Made by a program: the position numbers and the translations under genes. The notes below the pieces were generated by a model. That model saw nothing but the letters and a program-made list of their open reading frames with translations, had not been told where the DNA came from and made no database searches. Shown in pieces: positions 9,757-19,956 of a stretch of DNA of 64,000 bases. Location of the stretch: NCBI RefSeq assembly GCF_910592395.1, contig NC_088316.1, forward strand, positions 8,182,001-8,246,000. The letters run 5' to 3'. Source of the stretch: Lineus longissimus. Lineage: Eukaryota; Nemertea; Pilidiophora; Heteronemertea; Lineidae. The first letter of the stretch is position 1. Every line of letters starts with the position of its first letter.

Positions 9757-10459
9757 GGCCTACTGAATTTGAGAACGTAGTGAAAAGCTGCTGCTGTGTC
9801 CAGTGGTAAGACCGTTGTGACTGACTTGGGCGTCAGATCGGAGAAAATATCGTTTGATTGTCCTTACGTCCTGTTGGTGAGTCGTCATTGGATGGTTGGC
9901 CCTGTGGCGTCACTCTTGGTGGTTGTGACGTCCTGGTCTTGGCGGGTGTGGTTGTCAAGGGTCTTTCCGGGAGAAAGGGTGTGCGCATGAGTGACGTCAT
10001 GTCGTCATTCTCAGGCGGGAGATGAGCAGCAGGGTTTAAGTGTGCTCTGAAAACGGTTTCGGTACAGTGGTGACCTCATCAGTTATGCTAGTGGACTAGA
10101 ACGGAGTGTGGCAGGTAGTGTAGCCTGCTTGACCCTTCTGCCGTCCGGTTTGTGAGTCGGACCAGTTCCCTTATTGTATTATAGGGGAGCCGTACTCTAT
10201 CATTGTGATATGAGGAGGGTCGGGGCTGGTGTGATTACGACTGAAATGGTATGGTGTTGTATCTATTTCAGATTTAAAATGACGTGAGAGTGTTTTGGGG
10301 ACGAGGATTCTTGGTGATATCCCTGCAAGGTGCTGCATGGTAAACGATATTTCAAAGTGAAGACACCATTAGCTGATTTTTGCTGATGCGAGAGTGGTGG
10401 TAAACCAGGGCTCAAACGGAGAAATAAATGATAGAAACGCTAAAATGGCATGAGCGTGG
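9757..10459. other. No gene recognised
   Basis: No supported coding region is present. Bases from about 10330 to 10459 look like the 3' untranslated part of the Penelope-like element when read on the minus strand. The sequence nearer 9757 could be the rest of the gypsy LTR region interrupted by Harbinger, but I could not match it to anything else in the window. Confidence 0.4.
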
Positions 10460-11572
10460 TTACCAGGACGTGTTGTCCTTGATGTTGAGTCCTAGCGGCG
10501 ACATGGTGCGCAGACGGTGGATCCGGAAGGACTCTCTGGAGAGTCTGTTAGCCTTGGCTTGGGCGCCATCTGGAGGGATGTGCATGAATTCAAGAACCCA
10601 GACAGTGATATCTTCCAGGCCTTGGTGGTCTGGGAGGTTGAAGTGATGGCCTACGACATCGGTGTCGATGTTTTTATTGACGCTATAAAAGTGTCCTTGG
10701 AAGCGTTCTAGTAGTGAGCGCTTGGTTTCGCCTACATATTGAATGTGACATTGTCTACATTGAATACAATAAATAACATTATTGCTTTTACAGCAAATTT
10801 TGGTTTTTGTGTTATAGATCTTCCGTGTAGTGCTGCTAGTGATATGTCCAGTTGTGTTAAGGCGTGGACAGTATCTGCATGTTCTTGGAGAGAGACAGGA
10901 CCAGCGTGAAGGCTTGGTTGTGCTGGGTGCTGCGACCGTGGAAGGCCCTAGTTTGGCTCGGACTAGGTTGTCCCTGAGGTTTTTAGGTCTTCTGAAACCA
11001 TGTATAATAGGTGTCTCATACAGGTGTAGAGTAGTTTTGTGTCTTGTTAGAATGTCCAAGTTGTCCTTTATGATCTCGGCTGGTTGTTTAAGCGCCGGGT
11101 TGAAGGTGGTGACAAAGAAGAAAGGAGCTTTGTCTTCCTCCTGGGTTCCTATTGTGGTAGGGTCTGGATTGAGAAGAGACTGGCGGTCCTGCCTGTGTGC
11201 CCGTATGAGGGCCGTCTCTATGAGAGGCTTGGGATAACCTCTGCGTTCGAAGTGGTGTGCTATCTTGAGTGCGTGTTTCTCAAAATCTTCTAAGTTTGAA
11301 CAAATTCTTCGGATTCTCAGAAATTGTCCATATGGTATACCATTGAGGCACGACCTGATGTGGGCTGATGAGTATAGAAGATAATTGTGTGCATCCGTTG
11401 GCTTGGTGTACAGGTCTGTGTAGATATGTCCAGTGGATGTGATGTGGACACGTGTGTCTAGGAAAGTGACATTGGAGTCCGAGATGTTGGCGGTAAATTT
11501 AATGGTGGGATGATGTGAGTTGAGATCAGTCACAAAATTGTCCACTTCCTCTCTCGTGGTTACGAAGAGGGC
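10460..11572 (-). pseudogene. Penelope-like element: RT thumb region and GIY-YIG endonuclease, 5'-truncated
   Basis: The open frame of 361 codons (11545 to 10460) starts in the region after the RT catalytic core (HPTIKFTANISDSNVTFLDT, then IPYGQFLRIRRIC), the typical Penelope RT C-terminus. A cysteine-containing linker (CRYCPRLNTTGH) follows, then a GIY-YIG nuclease read as VIYCIQC...YVGETKRSLLERF, with the late glutamate in SRESFRIHRLRT and the closing GLN. This nuclease nicks target DNA for target-primed integration. The frame is open to about 11572, where similarity ends, so the RT palm with its YxDD is missing. The copy is 5'-truncated and cannot be autonomous, although the nuclease part has no stop. 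Confidence 0.85.
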
Positions 11573-12719
11573 CTACTGAGGCATGGTTGTTGGTGTGTGC
11601 TTTGGGGGGTACTCAGAAAGACTCCAAGGAAAGCAGTTGGTTGTGCTTGCCTTGTGATTTGAATTGATTGGAGCTCCAGAATCCCTTTTCGGGGAAGCTG
11701 TTTATCGAATCCGGACTTTTCGGTTCGGGAATTATGATCGCCTGGCGTTGGTGCCGAATGTGTCGAATGGAGTCGTCGCTGCAGCTGTGAAACGCACACA
11801 TATTCGTATTCGAATCGGAACGCCTAAATTCCGTATTCTTATTGGGAACGGATAGCCTAATTCCGTATTCTCATAATTGCCTCTTAACCCTTTACCCCTC
11901 TGTGTCGCCACATCTGGCCCCTTACTTGGAACGGAACTTTTTCTCAGTTACCCTGTGAACATTGCCGTGTGAACTTTGCCCTTGTGAACTGAAGGGACTG
12001 AACTGAACATTGCTACATTTTGCTACACGAACTCTCATAACTAATATTTGCTTTATTTCAGCAGCTGGCTATATAAATATTGTACATAATTTTCTCTTAT
12101 AATAAACTCTTTGCTATTTTGATATAGGTGTTCAGCTGTTTTACAGAGAGGTACCAGTGCCTTAAAAGCCGCTACGTCACACCGGTCCTGTGCTGACTTT
12201 AATCTTTCCACTGCGGAGCTCCAGGATGACGTATCCAACTTCTATGGCCTTGCAAGGCAGCGAGAGGCAAAATGGATACCCGGGTCACACACCACTGGAA
12301 GGCTTGCCCTTTCTAGGTCTATGTGGGGTTGGATCCACCCACAGCCGAATTTGTGCGATGATGATGAATATAATATAATCTCTTAGTCTTATTTTGGTGG
12401 ATGATGGTGGATGTCTGTTCAGGGCCAAGCCAACTCTCTCTCTCCCTTTTTCACAACAAGAACACCACCCTTGGTAACCAACCATACGTCATCCCCTCTT
12501 TCCCAAAATACCCAATTAGGACTTGGCTCTGACCAACATATAATGTAGCGTGATACAACCAGACGTACTCCTTTTTTAACCCCTGTGGCAAGTTGCCACA
12601 AACCAAATTTAGTAATACTCCCTTACTTATTTATAAACTGAATGGTCAAATAGGTCCACTACCTTACACTGGTAAATGGTGTACTGCGAGTAGGAGGGAG
12701 ATTGGACAACGCACCAACT
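11573..12719. other. Unassigned repeat-derived sequence; contains dispersed repeat copy 2
   Basis: Bases 11804-11895 duplicate 3307-3398. The rest shows no recognisable protein; the longest frames (about 60-79 codons) are not convincing. A short minus-strand frame at 12053-12238 (61 codons) has no motif I recognise. Confidence 0.5.
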
Positions 12720-13830
12720 CTGACATCAGAGAAATACCCGATAATCCTGCCTAAACATCACAGGATCAGCCAGCTGGTGATGCGTGAGGCACACCAGTAA
12801 CTTGCCCACGCGGGAAGGGAGCAGACCTTAGCTGAGACAAGGAAACAGTTCTGGGTGTGCGGTGGGCGGAAGCTTTCAAAAGGGGCTATACGAAACTGCA
12901 TAGACTGCCGTCATGAAAATACCAGATCAATGCACCAGGTCATGGCGGCATTACCAGAGTTCAGGCTTGTTCCTTTTCAGCCAGCCTTCACAACCACATG
13001 ATGCAACTTGTTTGGCCCCCTAGATATCAAATGGGGCTGCAACAGTACCGCCAAAAGATGTGGCTGTTTATTTACGTGCTTGGTGACCCGAGCAGTGTAT
13101 CTAGAGACAGTCACTCAGCACAGATGGCTTTATTTTGGCTCTAAGGCAGTTCATAAGTAGGAGAGGACCTCCAGAAGAAATTCGTTGTGACAATAGAACT
13201 AACTTCATAGGTGCTGATAAAGAGCTCACAAGGGTTATTGAAGAGAGGAACCAGCAGCAAATAGTCACCGAAATGCAACAGAAGGCCATACAATTCGTGT
13301 TTCAGTCTCCTAGGGCCCCCCCCCCCCCCCCCCCATATGGCAGGAGTATGGGAATGTCTAGTAAAAACTTCCACGAGACATTTGCGAGCACTATCTGGTG
13401 ACCATTTGCTGACAGACAATGGCCTCCGAACGCTGTTAGCTGAGGCTGATGGAATTATGAACGCTATGCCCAGTTTCAGAGGATCCCAAGGACTATGAAG
13501 CAATCACACCAAACCGTTTTCTTACGCAGAGGAAATTGGTAGGATTGCCCCAAGGCATTTTTGTTAAGGAAGACTGACTCTTTCGCAAGGAGTGGAGAAA
13601 GGTCCAGTGGGTGACAGATCTGTTTTGGCAGCGTTGCGTAAGAGAATACTTACCCTCTCTTCAAAAACGAAAAAAATTGACAAGCACGCAGAGGGATGTA
13701 CGTATGTATGTGTTGGTGATCTGGTGCTTCTTGTTGATATACGATAATAGTATGAGACCATTATCGTATAGATATTCTGCAGATAAACTACCAAGAGTAA
13801 CTATCAGACAAAATTTTAGAAACTAATTGA
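12720..13830 (+). pseudogene. BEL/Pao integrase relic
   Basis: Read across frames, the sequence shows an integrase zinc region (LPKHHRISQLV, CIDCRH), a GPLDIKWG-like core start, FTCLVTRAVYLE, a DNRTNFIGADKEL stretch corresponding to the second catalytic aspartate, and a WECLVKTSTRHLRAL motif. The C-terminus follows with DLFWQRCVREYLPSLQ. Several stops and frameshifts break it, and a run of about 17 C at 13317-13333 lies at the place where the family has the catalytic-glutamate loop. RT and LTRs are absent. This is a dead fragment, distinct from the BEL piece at 15.4 kb. Confidence 0.8.
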
Positions 13831-13998
13831 TATCAGCCTGGCTAGGGTCTCAAATTTTCATTTTTAAGAACCTTCTCTATAGAAATTTTGTTTTATGAGG
13901 AATTACGATAGGTTACAGCATTGTGATGAAAAGCATATTCACAATATCTTTCTTCTCAATTGTCTAAATTTATAAACCACAAAATTAAGGTAATGTGA
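13831..13998. other. AT-rich spacer
   Basis: Nothing recognisable between the BEL relic and the Polinton relic. Confidence 0.4.
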
Positions 13999-14361
13999 TT
14001 AATTCATTACGCTCACTATTTGAGAATTTTGAACATTTAACTGCGCGTCTGAAACAATAAATATGTGCATTTTGTACGGACCCTTTGTCCCATCTTTTGT
14101 GATAGCCAACTGAATTCCATCTTTTGTGTTTTGCGACACTATTCCACTGCCATGCAGATTATTGTCTTCAGTGGTTCTCAGGTCAATCCACAACCCAAAA
14201 TAGTTCTCATCACCATAATACTTTTCAAGAGTTAAATTACAGTCGTGTGTCTTCTTAACGTCTTCAGACATGAAGTGTTTTTTCGCTTCCTCCCACTGAT
14301 CTAGTAACCTCATTACTTCGGGGTAGATTTTATTAGCTATTCCCTCGATCGTAACTTTCAA
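13999..14361 (-). pseudogene. Polinton/Maverick major-capsid-like C-terminal fragment
   Basis: This 120-codon frame ends with a natural-looking stop at 13999. Its content (a segment FGLWIDLRTTEDNNLHGSG, later IFIVSDAQLN) resembles the C-terminal end of the double jelly-roll major capsid proteins of Polintons/adintoviruses. That match rests on my memory of the family, not on a search. The N-terminal part is absent: at 14362 the sequence flips into a plus-strand polymerase fragment. Proximity to polymerase B and integrase pieces supports the assignment. If the capsid call is wrong, it is still an ORF of the same relic. Confidence 0.5.
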
Positions 14362-14780
14362 ATTTGAAATTCCGAAAGAACATTTCGACTTCAGTAACTA
14401 TCCAAAAGACCATCCACTGTATTATAAGAGTAAAGTGAAAGTCCAAGGATATTTTAAAGATGAGTTGGCCGGGGATGAAATAAAGGAATTTATTGCTTTG
14501 AAAAGTAAAATGTATGCCTATAAAACTGAGACCTCTGAATTAAAAAAAGTTAAAATAAGTGAATAAGTAAACATGTGGTAAAAACTGGTATTGCATTTGA
14601 CAACTACTACAGTTCGTTGGTTGATAGAAAAACATGGTACCATGATATGAGGGTGCTGATATCTGACAAGCACATTATGTTTGTAGAGGAAGTTGATAAA
14701 TGAAGTTTAAATCCATTCGATGATAAGAAATATATTTTAGATGATGGAATTTCAAAGGTTCCGTATGGCTATATCGAATA
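14362..14780 (+). pseudogene. Protein-primed family B DNA polymerase C-terminal fragment (Polinton)
   Basis: The plus strand encodes the C-terminal thumb region of a protein-primed family B polymerase. Landmarks are FSNYPKDHPLY, GYFKDELAGD, EFIALKSKMYAYK, the short YSSLVDRK...MRVLISDKH stretch and SLNPFDDKKYILDDG. It is interrupted by TAA near 14563, a frameshift near 14570-14580 and TGA at 14701-14703. The palm and exonuclease domains are missing because the sequence is joined head-to-head to the capsid-like fragment. Polintons use this enzyme for self-synthesis. This copy is clearly dead. Confidence 0.82.
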
Positions 14781-14839
14781 AATGCCTATTTAAGGAAAAA
14801 TTACTAAAAATTGGAGCAACAAAATTTAAATTCAAAAAT

Positions 14840-15396
14840 TAGAAAAATAAGATTAATAACTGAGGGAAATATTTCTGCCGGAAAATCAAAGTTAGTTGAA
14901 AGTATTCAAAGATGTAGAAGTTATCCCAGAGCCTATAAACGAATGGAAAAATCATAATGAGAAAAATATGCTTGATCTCATGTACAATAATCTGAAAAAA
15001 TATTCTGAAGAATTTCAAATGATGGTGCTTTTAGAAATAATGATAACGCAGATTCTGAAAAAACAAGAATTTCGGAAAGAAGTATTTTCTCCATCATGTC
15101 TTTTCACGTTTGAATCGTTGGGATGGGAATTTAACTCGGGAGCACTTTCAGAATCTAAAGAATAAGTATTCAAAATACTACCGAAAAAATGTGTGATACA
15201 GGTAAACTAACAAGGTTTATAATTGGTCTTAGAACAGACCCAAACATTTGTCATGGAAGAATGCAAGAACGAAATCGATCAGAAGAAAGTTCGATCAGTT
15301 TAGAATACTTAAAATATGTTCATTGCCTTCATGAGGAAACATTCCTTAAAGAACCTCTGGAGGTTCCGGGGAAGGTTATTGTTTTAGATGGTAATG
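14840..15396 (+). pseudogene. Deoxynucleoside kinase-like pseudogene
   Basis: A P-loop GNISAGKS (from about 14865) lies in a LITEGNISAGKSKLVES context. After a frameshift near 14900 comes EVIPEPINEW, then LDLMYNNLKKYSEEFQ. In another frame is the ERSIFS motif (about 15078), and in the frame from 15189 come GLRTDPNICHGRMQERNRS and the lid/helix region EESSISLEYLKYVHCLHEE. These are the ordered signatures of deoxynucleoside kinases, which phosphorylate deoxynucleosides for DNA precursor supply. At least two frameshifts and some stops make it non-functional. It follows the polymerase fragment in the same direction, suggesting that the parental element carried it. The coding stops at a junction with BEL integrase near 15396. 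Confidence 0.82.
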
Positions 15397-15871
15397 ATAG
15401 AATGAAAGACGAAGTCCTGCAGACTGCCTTGGCTGAAGTTGAGTATGTCCTAAACAGTCGTCCCATCACGCATGTGTCATCATCCAGTAACGATCCAGAA
15501 GCTCTGACGCCAAACAACATTCTACTCGGTCGAAACGATTGTACCTTGTCTCCATGTGTCACTAAGGGCAAGGACATACAGAAAAGGATGGGGCCAGGCC
15601 CAGATCATCACCGACCACTTCTGGCAAAGATGGCAGAAGGATTATATTCCACTGCTCACTTCAACAAAACGTTGGAAGACTCCACAACGAAACTTTGAAA
15701 CCGATGATGTTGTCCTACTCGCTGACAACGACGTTCCTCGTGGATTGTGGCCCGTGTAACTCAAGTTTACCCAAAAGCAGATGGATACGTGAGAAGTATC
15801 GAACTCAAGAAGAACGAGGGGTCTACTTTCAGGAGGCCCGTGATGAAAGTGTGTTTGCTAGAAGGACATAA
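15397..15871 (+). pseudogene. BEL/Pao integrase C-terminal fragment (second BEL relic)
   Basis: From about 15397 the frame from the kinase pseudogene continues into integrase sequence: KDEVLQTALAEVEYVLNSRPIT, then EALTPNNILLGR. After a frameshift near 15575 come ITDHFWQRWQKDYIPLL and DDVVLLADNDVPRGLWP, and a tail ending near 15871. These are canonical BEL/Pao integrase C-terminal motifs. The 510-bp open frame starting at 15189 is therefore a chimera of kinase tail and integrase. The fragment leads into a polypurine tract and LTR at 16408, so it is a 5'-truncated BEL copy. Confidence 0.85.
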
Positions 15872-16407
15872 CTAGACTTATTCCAGTCTTTCACAGGCTG
15901 TATTCGTGGAGATTTTTCGTTTACTTTCTAGTTTCAGAGAAAACCGGTATCTTTGAGACTGGCCAGCTATGCTTATCTGCAAGTCTACAGTCTGCCCTTT
16001 TTACTCCATCACGTCATTTGTTTCTTTTGAGAGTGTCATTTGTTCACTAAGACTATCAGCCTAAAACAAGAGTGTTGTGTATGGACTTGCATATTCTGGC
16101 TTCATTGCCCCCTGGATTTTGACAATCTATTCAGGATTGTGTTCTTTTGGACTTGGCCTAATGCCTAAGTGAACATTACTTTATGAGGCCTAGTTGGACT
16201 ATGCATCAAGTTGTGTTGGGGTTATAATGAAAACCTGTCTTGAGTGCGACAGGTATAGGCAGTCTACCCTATACTTGTGGAGTTTAGGTCAGTTGTTTGT
16301 GATTGAGTTTTAGTCATAGTTATCAGCTATTAGTTTAATCTAAAAATTGATACTTTTTGATGTTGTGTAAAATCCTTGTCAGCTACTGGTTGGCTTTCGG
16401 GGGAAGA
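15872..16407. other. 3' untranslated region of the second BEL/Pao fragment
   Basis: No coding sequence was seen. The stretch ends in a polypurine tract (CGGGGGAAGA, near 16398-16407) immediately before an LTR start. Confidence 0.6.
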
Positions 16408-16569
16408 TGTCGCATACTGCGACAGTGTAATATGTTGTCTTCGGCACCCGAACAGTGTATTCGGAAATTGTGAAAAGTGTACAAGATAACAACTACCACA
16501 ATCGAGTCTTCGTTTTCATCTCGTTTTATATTTGTCGAATTAAAGCACAATGTATGGAAATAGCCTACA
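16408..16569 (+). repeat. BEL/Pao 3' LTR (162 bp)
   Basis: It starts TGTCGCATACTGCGACAG after a polypurine tract and ends ...CCTACA. The right edge is fixed because the following base starts Polinton integrase sequence that is homologous to 52865 onward. No second LTR copy was found, so target-site duplication cannot be checked. Confidence 0.65.
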
Positions 16570-16830
16570 GTAACCTTTAGAAAATATGGTTTTGTTTTTG
16601 GTTATTTTCACGCTGTCACCAATCTTGTAATTTGGTTGACCATAATCTTTAAGTAGAAATACTCCGTAACATTGCACCAGACTGTTCCGGTATTATCTTA
16701 TTTTCTAGCTTCGATTGGTTTCATTACAATGGATGAGTGAAATGTGCTGTTGTAACCATTCACTAGGTTTTCAAGAATCTCCAACCATTTGTAAGTCTCT
16801 TTTTGCGTGAGTAATGGATGTTGGTCCTTG
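16570..16830 (-). pseudogene. Polinton integrase C-terminal fragment
   Basis: Bases 16570-16715 are clearly homologous to 52865-53005 at DNA level. Both encode, on the minus strand, the integrase tail (DYGQPNYKIGDSVKITKNKTIFSKGY here, in several frames). Upstream on this strand are NLVNGYNSTFHSSI and MKPIEA, typical of retroviral-like integrases in Polintons. Frameshifts and stops are present. It lies tail-to-tail with the kinase pseudogene, separated only by the BEL fragment. Confidence 0.8.
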
Positions 16831-17040
16831 ATTTGTTCGGTTTTGGGGTTTTTGTTCGAAATTTAGGGTGTAGGGATTTTACTGGTCTTTTTCCGGTGTG
16901 TAGTAAAGGTAAACTTGTTTGAAGTGCCCAAATCAACTGTTTTAGTGTTGGAAATGGGTTTGGTGGCTTGGGGAAACTCGAAAATTTGAAAATTACAACT
17001 TTGAGCAGCCAATTTTGCCCTTTTTTCACTCGCTAAGGGG

Positions 17041-17663
17041 GTTCTGAGGGGGCGGCTTCAACCAAATTTACTTTTACTGAAACATGCCACAGTTTTTGAA
17101 ACAGGAGAGACTACCGACAACGGATACTGTGGTATTGTATAGACTCCCCAACGGTGAGCCAAAAAAAGGTTACGGACAAAAAAGACTGATAACAGGCGAC
17201 TGAAGACGGACAACGCAGTATTGTATAAACTCCCCTATGATGAGCCAATAAAATATTTCCCGTTTGAAAATTGACGACCAACTTCTGTAATATACGTTGT
17301 CCTTACGTATAAACTCCCGACAGGTGGCCAGTGTGCAACCGCTATTGGCTGATTACGGGCCACTCTCTGTAATGTAATGCAAGAGAGTGGTTGAGTCACT
17401 CTATCTACAAAGGCGCATGGACGGGAAAAGTCTTGTCATGTGCCGTCTCCACGTAACTTGCGAAGCCCTTGGAATAATGTTTTTACCCGACATATAATTT
17501 CTAATATTATTATCAAATGTGATAACACACACACACAATGCAAGACACAACAAAGAGGATCAATATGGTTCCCGCAGCTTTAATCAGAGTTTTCCAAAAC
17601 TGGTTGCCTAGAAAGGCTAATGAGGCAAGTCTCCCCCTGGTAAGCCTAAAAAACAATAATTAC
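17041..17663. other. Remnants of the CTCACC/GGTGAG repeat family; CA microsatellite
   Basis: Two 3' termini of the dispersed repeat family (GTATAGACTCCCC..GGTGAGCCAAAA and a variant) occur near 17140-17170 and 17220-17250, and a third diverged one near 17310. A short (CA)n lies at 17526-17537. No coding region is supported. The stretch belongs to the intron downstream of the Kelch exon. Confidence 0.6.
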
Positions 17664-17775
17664 CTTGGAGTAGACATGGATCCAATGAACTTCCATCTGT
17701 TTGTTTCTGGATCAAACACCTCTCCACAGCTCAAGTGATTCGAACCATTGTGTCCCCCAATTGCATAAAGCAGAC
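17664..17775 (-). CDS. KLHL8: KLHL8-like gene, Kelch exon (downstream of the two)
   Basis: A 112-nt exon with acceptor TTTAG and donor GTAATT encodes LLYAIGGHNGSNHLSCGEVF followed by DPETNRWKFIGSMSTPR, a standard Kelch blade (GG doublet, then the spaced W). It enters in phase 1 and leaves in phase 2. The upstream exon at 47480-47623 ends in phase 1 with VNG, so the two join exactly between adjacent blades. KLHL8 proteins are BTB-Kelch adaptors for Cullin-3 ubiquitin ligases. The exon is uninterrupted, so the gene is probably functional. Further downstream exons, expected at lower coordinates, were not recognised. Confidence 0.85.
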
Positions 17776-18334
17776 CTAAAAGTTAGCAGAAAACGGAAGT
17801 CATAAGAACACTGCCTTCTGGGCCGGTATTCATAAATATACTTAACGGGTAAGTCGTGTCAAATTTCACCATATAATGTTTTAGCTGTTTTTGACAAATG
17901 ACAACGTCACTTTCTCATAAATCGGTAAGGTTTTCGAATCGAAATGCACATTTTCTAGAAATTGATGGTTTAATCCCGCCCGGACGGCTCGCTTCGATGC
18001 CGTTTTCGTTGATGACGTCACAACATGAACATTTTCGCGGTTGCGGTGGTTTACATTCAGCGATTTTATGATAAATCTAATCAAAAATGGAAAATTTTAG
18101 CGTTACATTTGTGATCAACAATTAAAAACGGACGTATTTCCGCAAAGTTGTAAATCACCTCATATTATCACTTTAAGTCAAAGAATGATACTGAGGTTCC
18201 TACCTAACTCAAGTGTCATGCTTTAGTTGAATTCTATATACGATTTACCTAATGTATCATGTGCACTTATATTTGAGACACCCATTGGACTGTCCTAAGT
18301 AATAAAGCCTAATGGTATTTCACAGACTTTCTGG

Positions 18335-18945
18335 GCATTCCTCAAGAGACATTGGAGCAGTATGGCTGCATTAATGCTTGAAGTGCAAGAAGAAGTTGTC
18401 AGACGGCATGCTATCTGAAGTGAACAAGTTTTCCGAGACCGCCTACATCCACTGGACGCATACAACATTCTACAACTTAACCAAATTAATAGACTCGACC
18501 GTCAAACACTTTTGTTTCTGCTTCCAAGGGTCGTAAAGTTTCCAGAGCAGGATGAAATTCCCAACATTGTTGATGAATTTCAAGACATAGCCAGTTTCTC
18601 TGGTGTTGTAGGCATTGTAGATGGAACGCATGCATGGATTTTAGGTCCATCGCAACATGAATGGCGTTATATCAATCGGAAGAAGTACCACTCGATAAAC
18701 ACCCAGGCTGTGATAGGTGCACAATATTGATTCATAAATGTTGTTGCCGAATGGCCAGGAAGTACGCATGATTCAGTTATTCTAAGGGAGAGTTGACTTT
18801 CAGAGCTCATATCGCATTGGGATGGTGAAGTAATTTTACTCGGGGATAGTGGATACCCTGTAAGACCATGGTTGATGAATCCATTCCTAAACCCAAAGAC
18901 GGCAGCAAAACGTCGCTACAACAAGTCCCACAAGAAAAAAAGGTT
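18335..18945 (+). pseudogene. HARBI1-type transposase pseudogene
   Basis: The plus strand shows GVVGIVDGTHAWI with the first catalytic aspartate, RKKYHSINTQAVIGA, WPGSTHDSVIL with the second aspartate, and [16 protein letters not shown], then [11 protein letters not shown], typical of HARBI1. Upstream helical sequence begins near 18335 with stops. In-frame stops are at 18728-18730 and 18796-18798. The third catalytic residue region is missing, because the nested element begins soon after. Confidence 0.8.
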
Positions 18946-19000
18946 CACTCAACCCCAAACCACAAAATTTAACATGGTTGTGGTTGAAATCTGACAGTAA

Positions 19001-19802
19001 GGCCATGGGAATGAATGAATAATCCGGTTTACCGTCCGAGTGATTTAAAAAGATAATGAGGCTTTTTTTCATTTTTCATTATTCATTATTTATTTTTTCT
19101 GAGAAAATACAGGTACTAGTAATTGCTTCAGCGCCTCAGAGGCTGCTTGTGAGAGCAGTTTGCACAGGACGTGTGTAGGCCCCGTTAAATTCACTAAACT
19201 CATTATTGATTATTTAGTTCCAGAACTGCTCAACGCGAATTTATAGACGGAGCTGCAGTATCGCCTATTGCATGCGGTCTGCTCATCATAACAGCCAGGC
19301 GAGTGATTGCAAATCAGTCTATACCAACACATGAACATATCACGCCATCATATGATACAATCGACGAAATATCAATCAGTGACTATTGTATTTGATGGAT
19401 GATTGTTTATTTCTTTTACTGTGAACTAGGGAAAGGTAGAAATATACCTGGGAATATAAAATTTGGTAACGTCGTGAGGCAGAGTGTGGCACTCACCTTT
19501 GGGAATGTTCGGTCATCTTCGAGTTTTCTGGGTAAATCTTCACTTTGGCGCCCTGGGCATGAGCCGACATCGATGTTTCGCGGTAGAAAATTGGTAGTAT
19601 TAATGCTAACCACCCCAAACTCTTCGAAACTCATCAGAATTGTAGTAATACGCTATGTTTACGATGTTGTATGTCTTTCATGCTTTACTGAGCCATTTTT
19701 TTCCAAATAATGATTTTTTTGGAAAATAATGAAATATTTTGGCGGGGGTTAAAACGTCATGCGGGCGGGTGAGGGTAAACCGGATTATTCATTCCCATGG
19801 CC
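19001..19802. mobile_element. Nested 802-bp TIR element, TAA duplication
   Basis: Ends are GGCCATGGGAATGAAT(GAAT)AATCCGGTTTACC and its inverse. TAA flanks both ends (18998-19000 and 19803-19805), consistent with a Harbinger-type 3-bp target. The left repeat contains an extra GAAT. No transposase was recognised inside. It is inserted in the HARBI1 pseudogene of the surrounding element. Confidence 0.82.
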
Positions 19803-19956
19803 TAACATATTGCACAAGTAATGCATGATGCATAGACTTACCCATCATACTAAGATAGGTATGATACTTAGTTAGGTTTATGAATTCCAAGTAGCAAGTA
19901 GCATGATACTTACGGTTCATTCATTCTTATCTTAAGAAGTTTTATGAATATGGGCC

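Larger units (their letters stand above)
17820..19956. mobile_element. Degenerate HARBI1-bearing DNA transposon
   Basis: The left end GGGCCGGTATTCATAAA and the reverse complement of the right end GGGCCCATATTCATAAA form an imperfect terminal inverted repeat. Inside lies a broken HARBI1-type nuclease and a nested 802-bp element. The target duplication is not evident. The element sits just upstream (minus-strand sense) of the Kelch exon, only 44 bp from its acceptor. Confidence 0.6.

Noticed and set aside
10830-11237. Plus-strand ORF over the Penelope fragment
   Set aside because: Antisense to the GIY-YIG coding frame.
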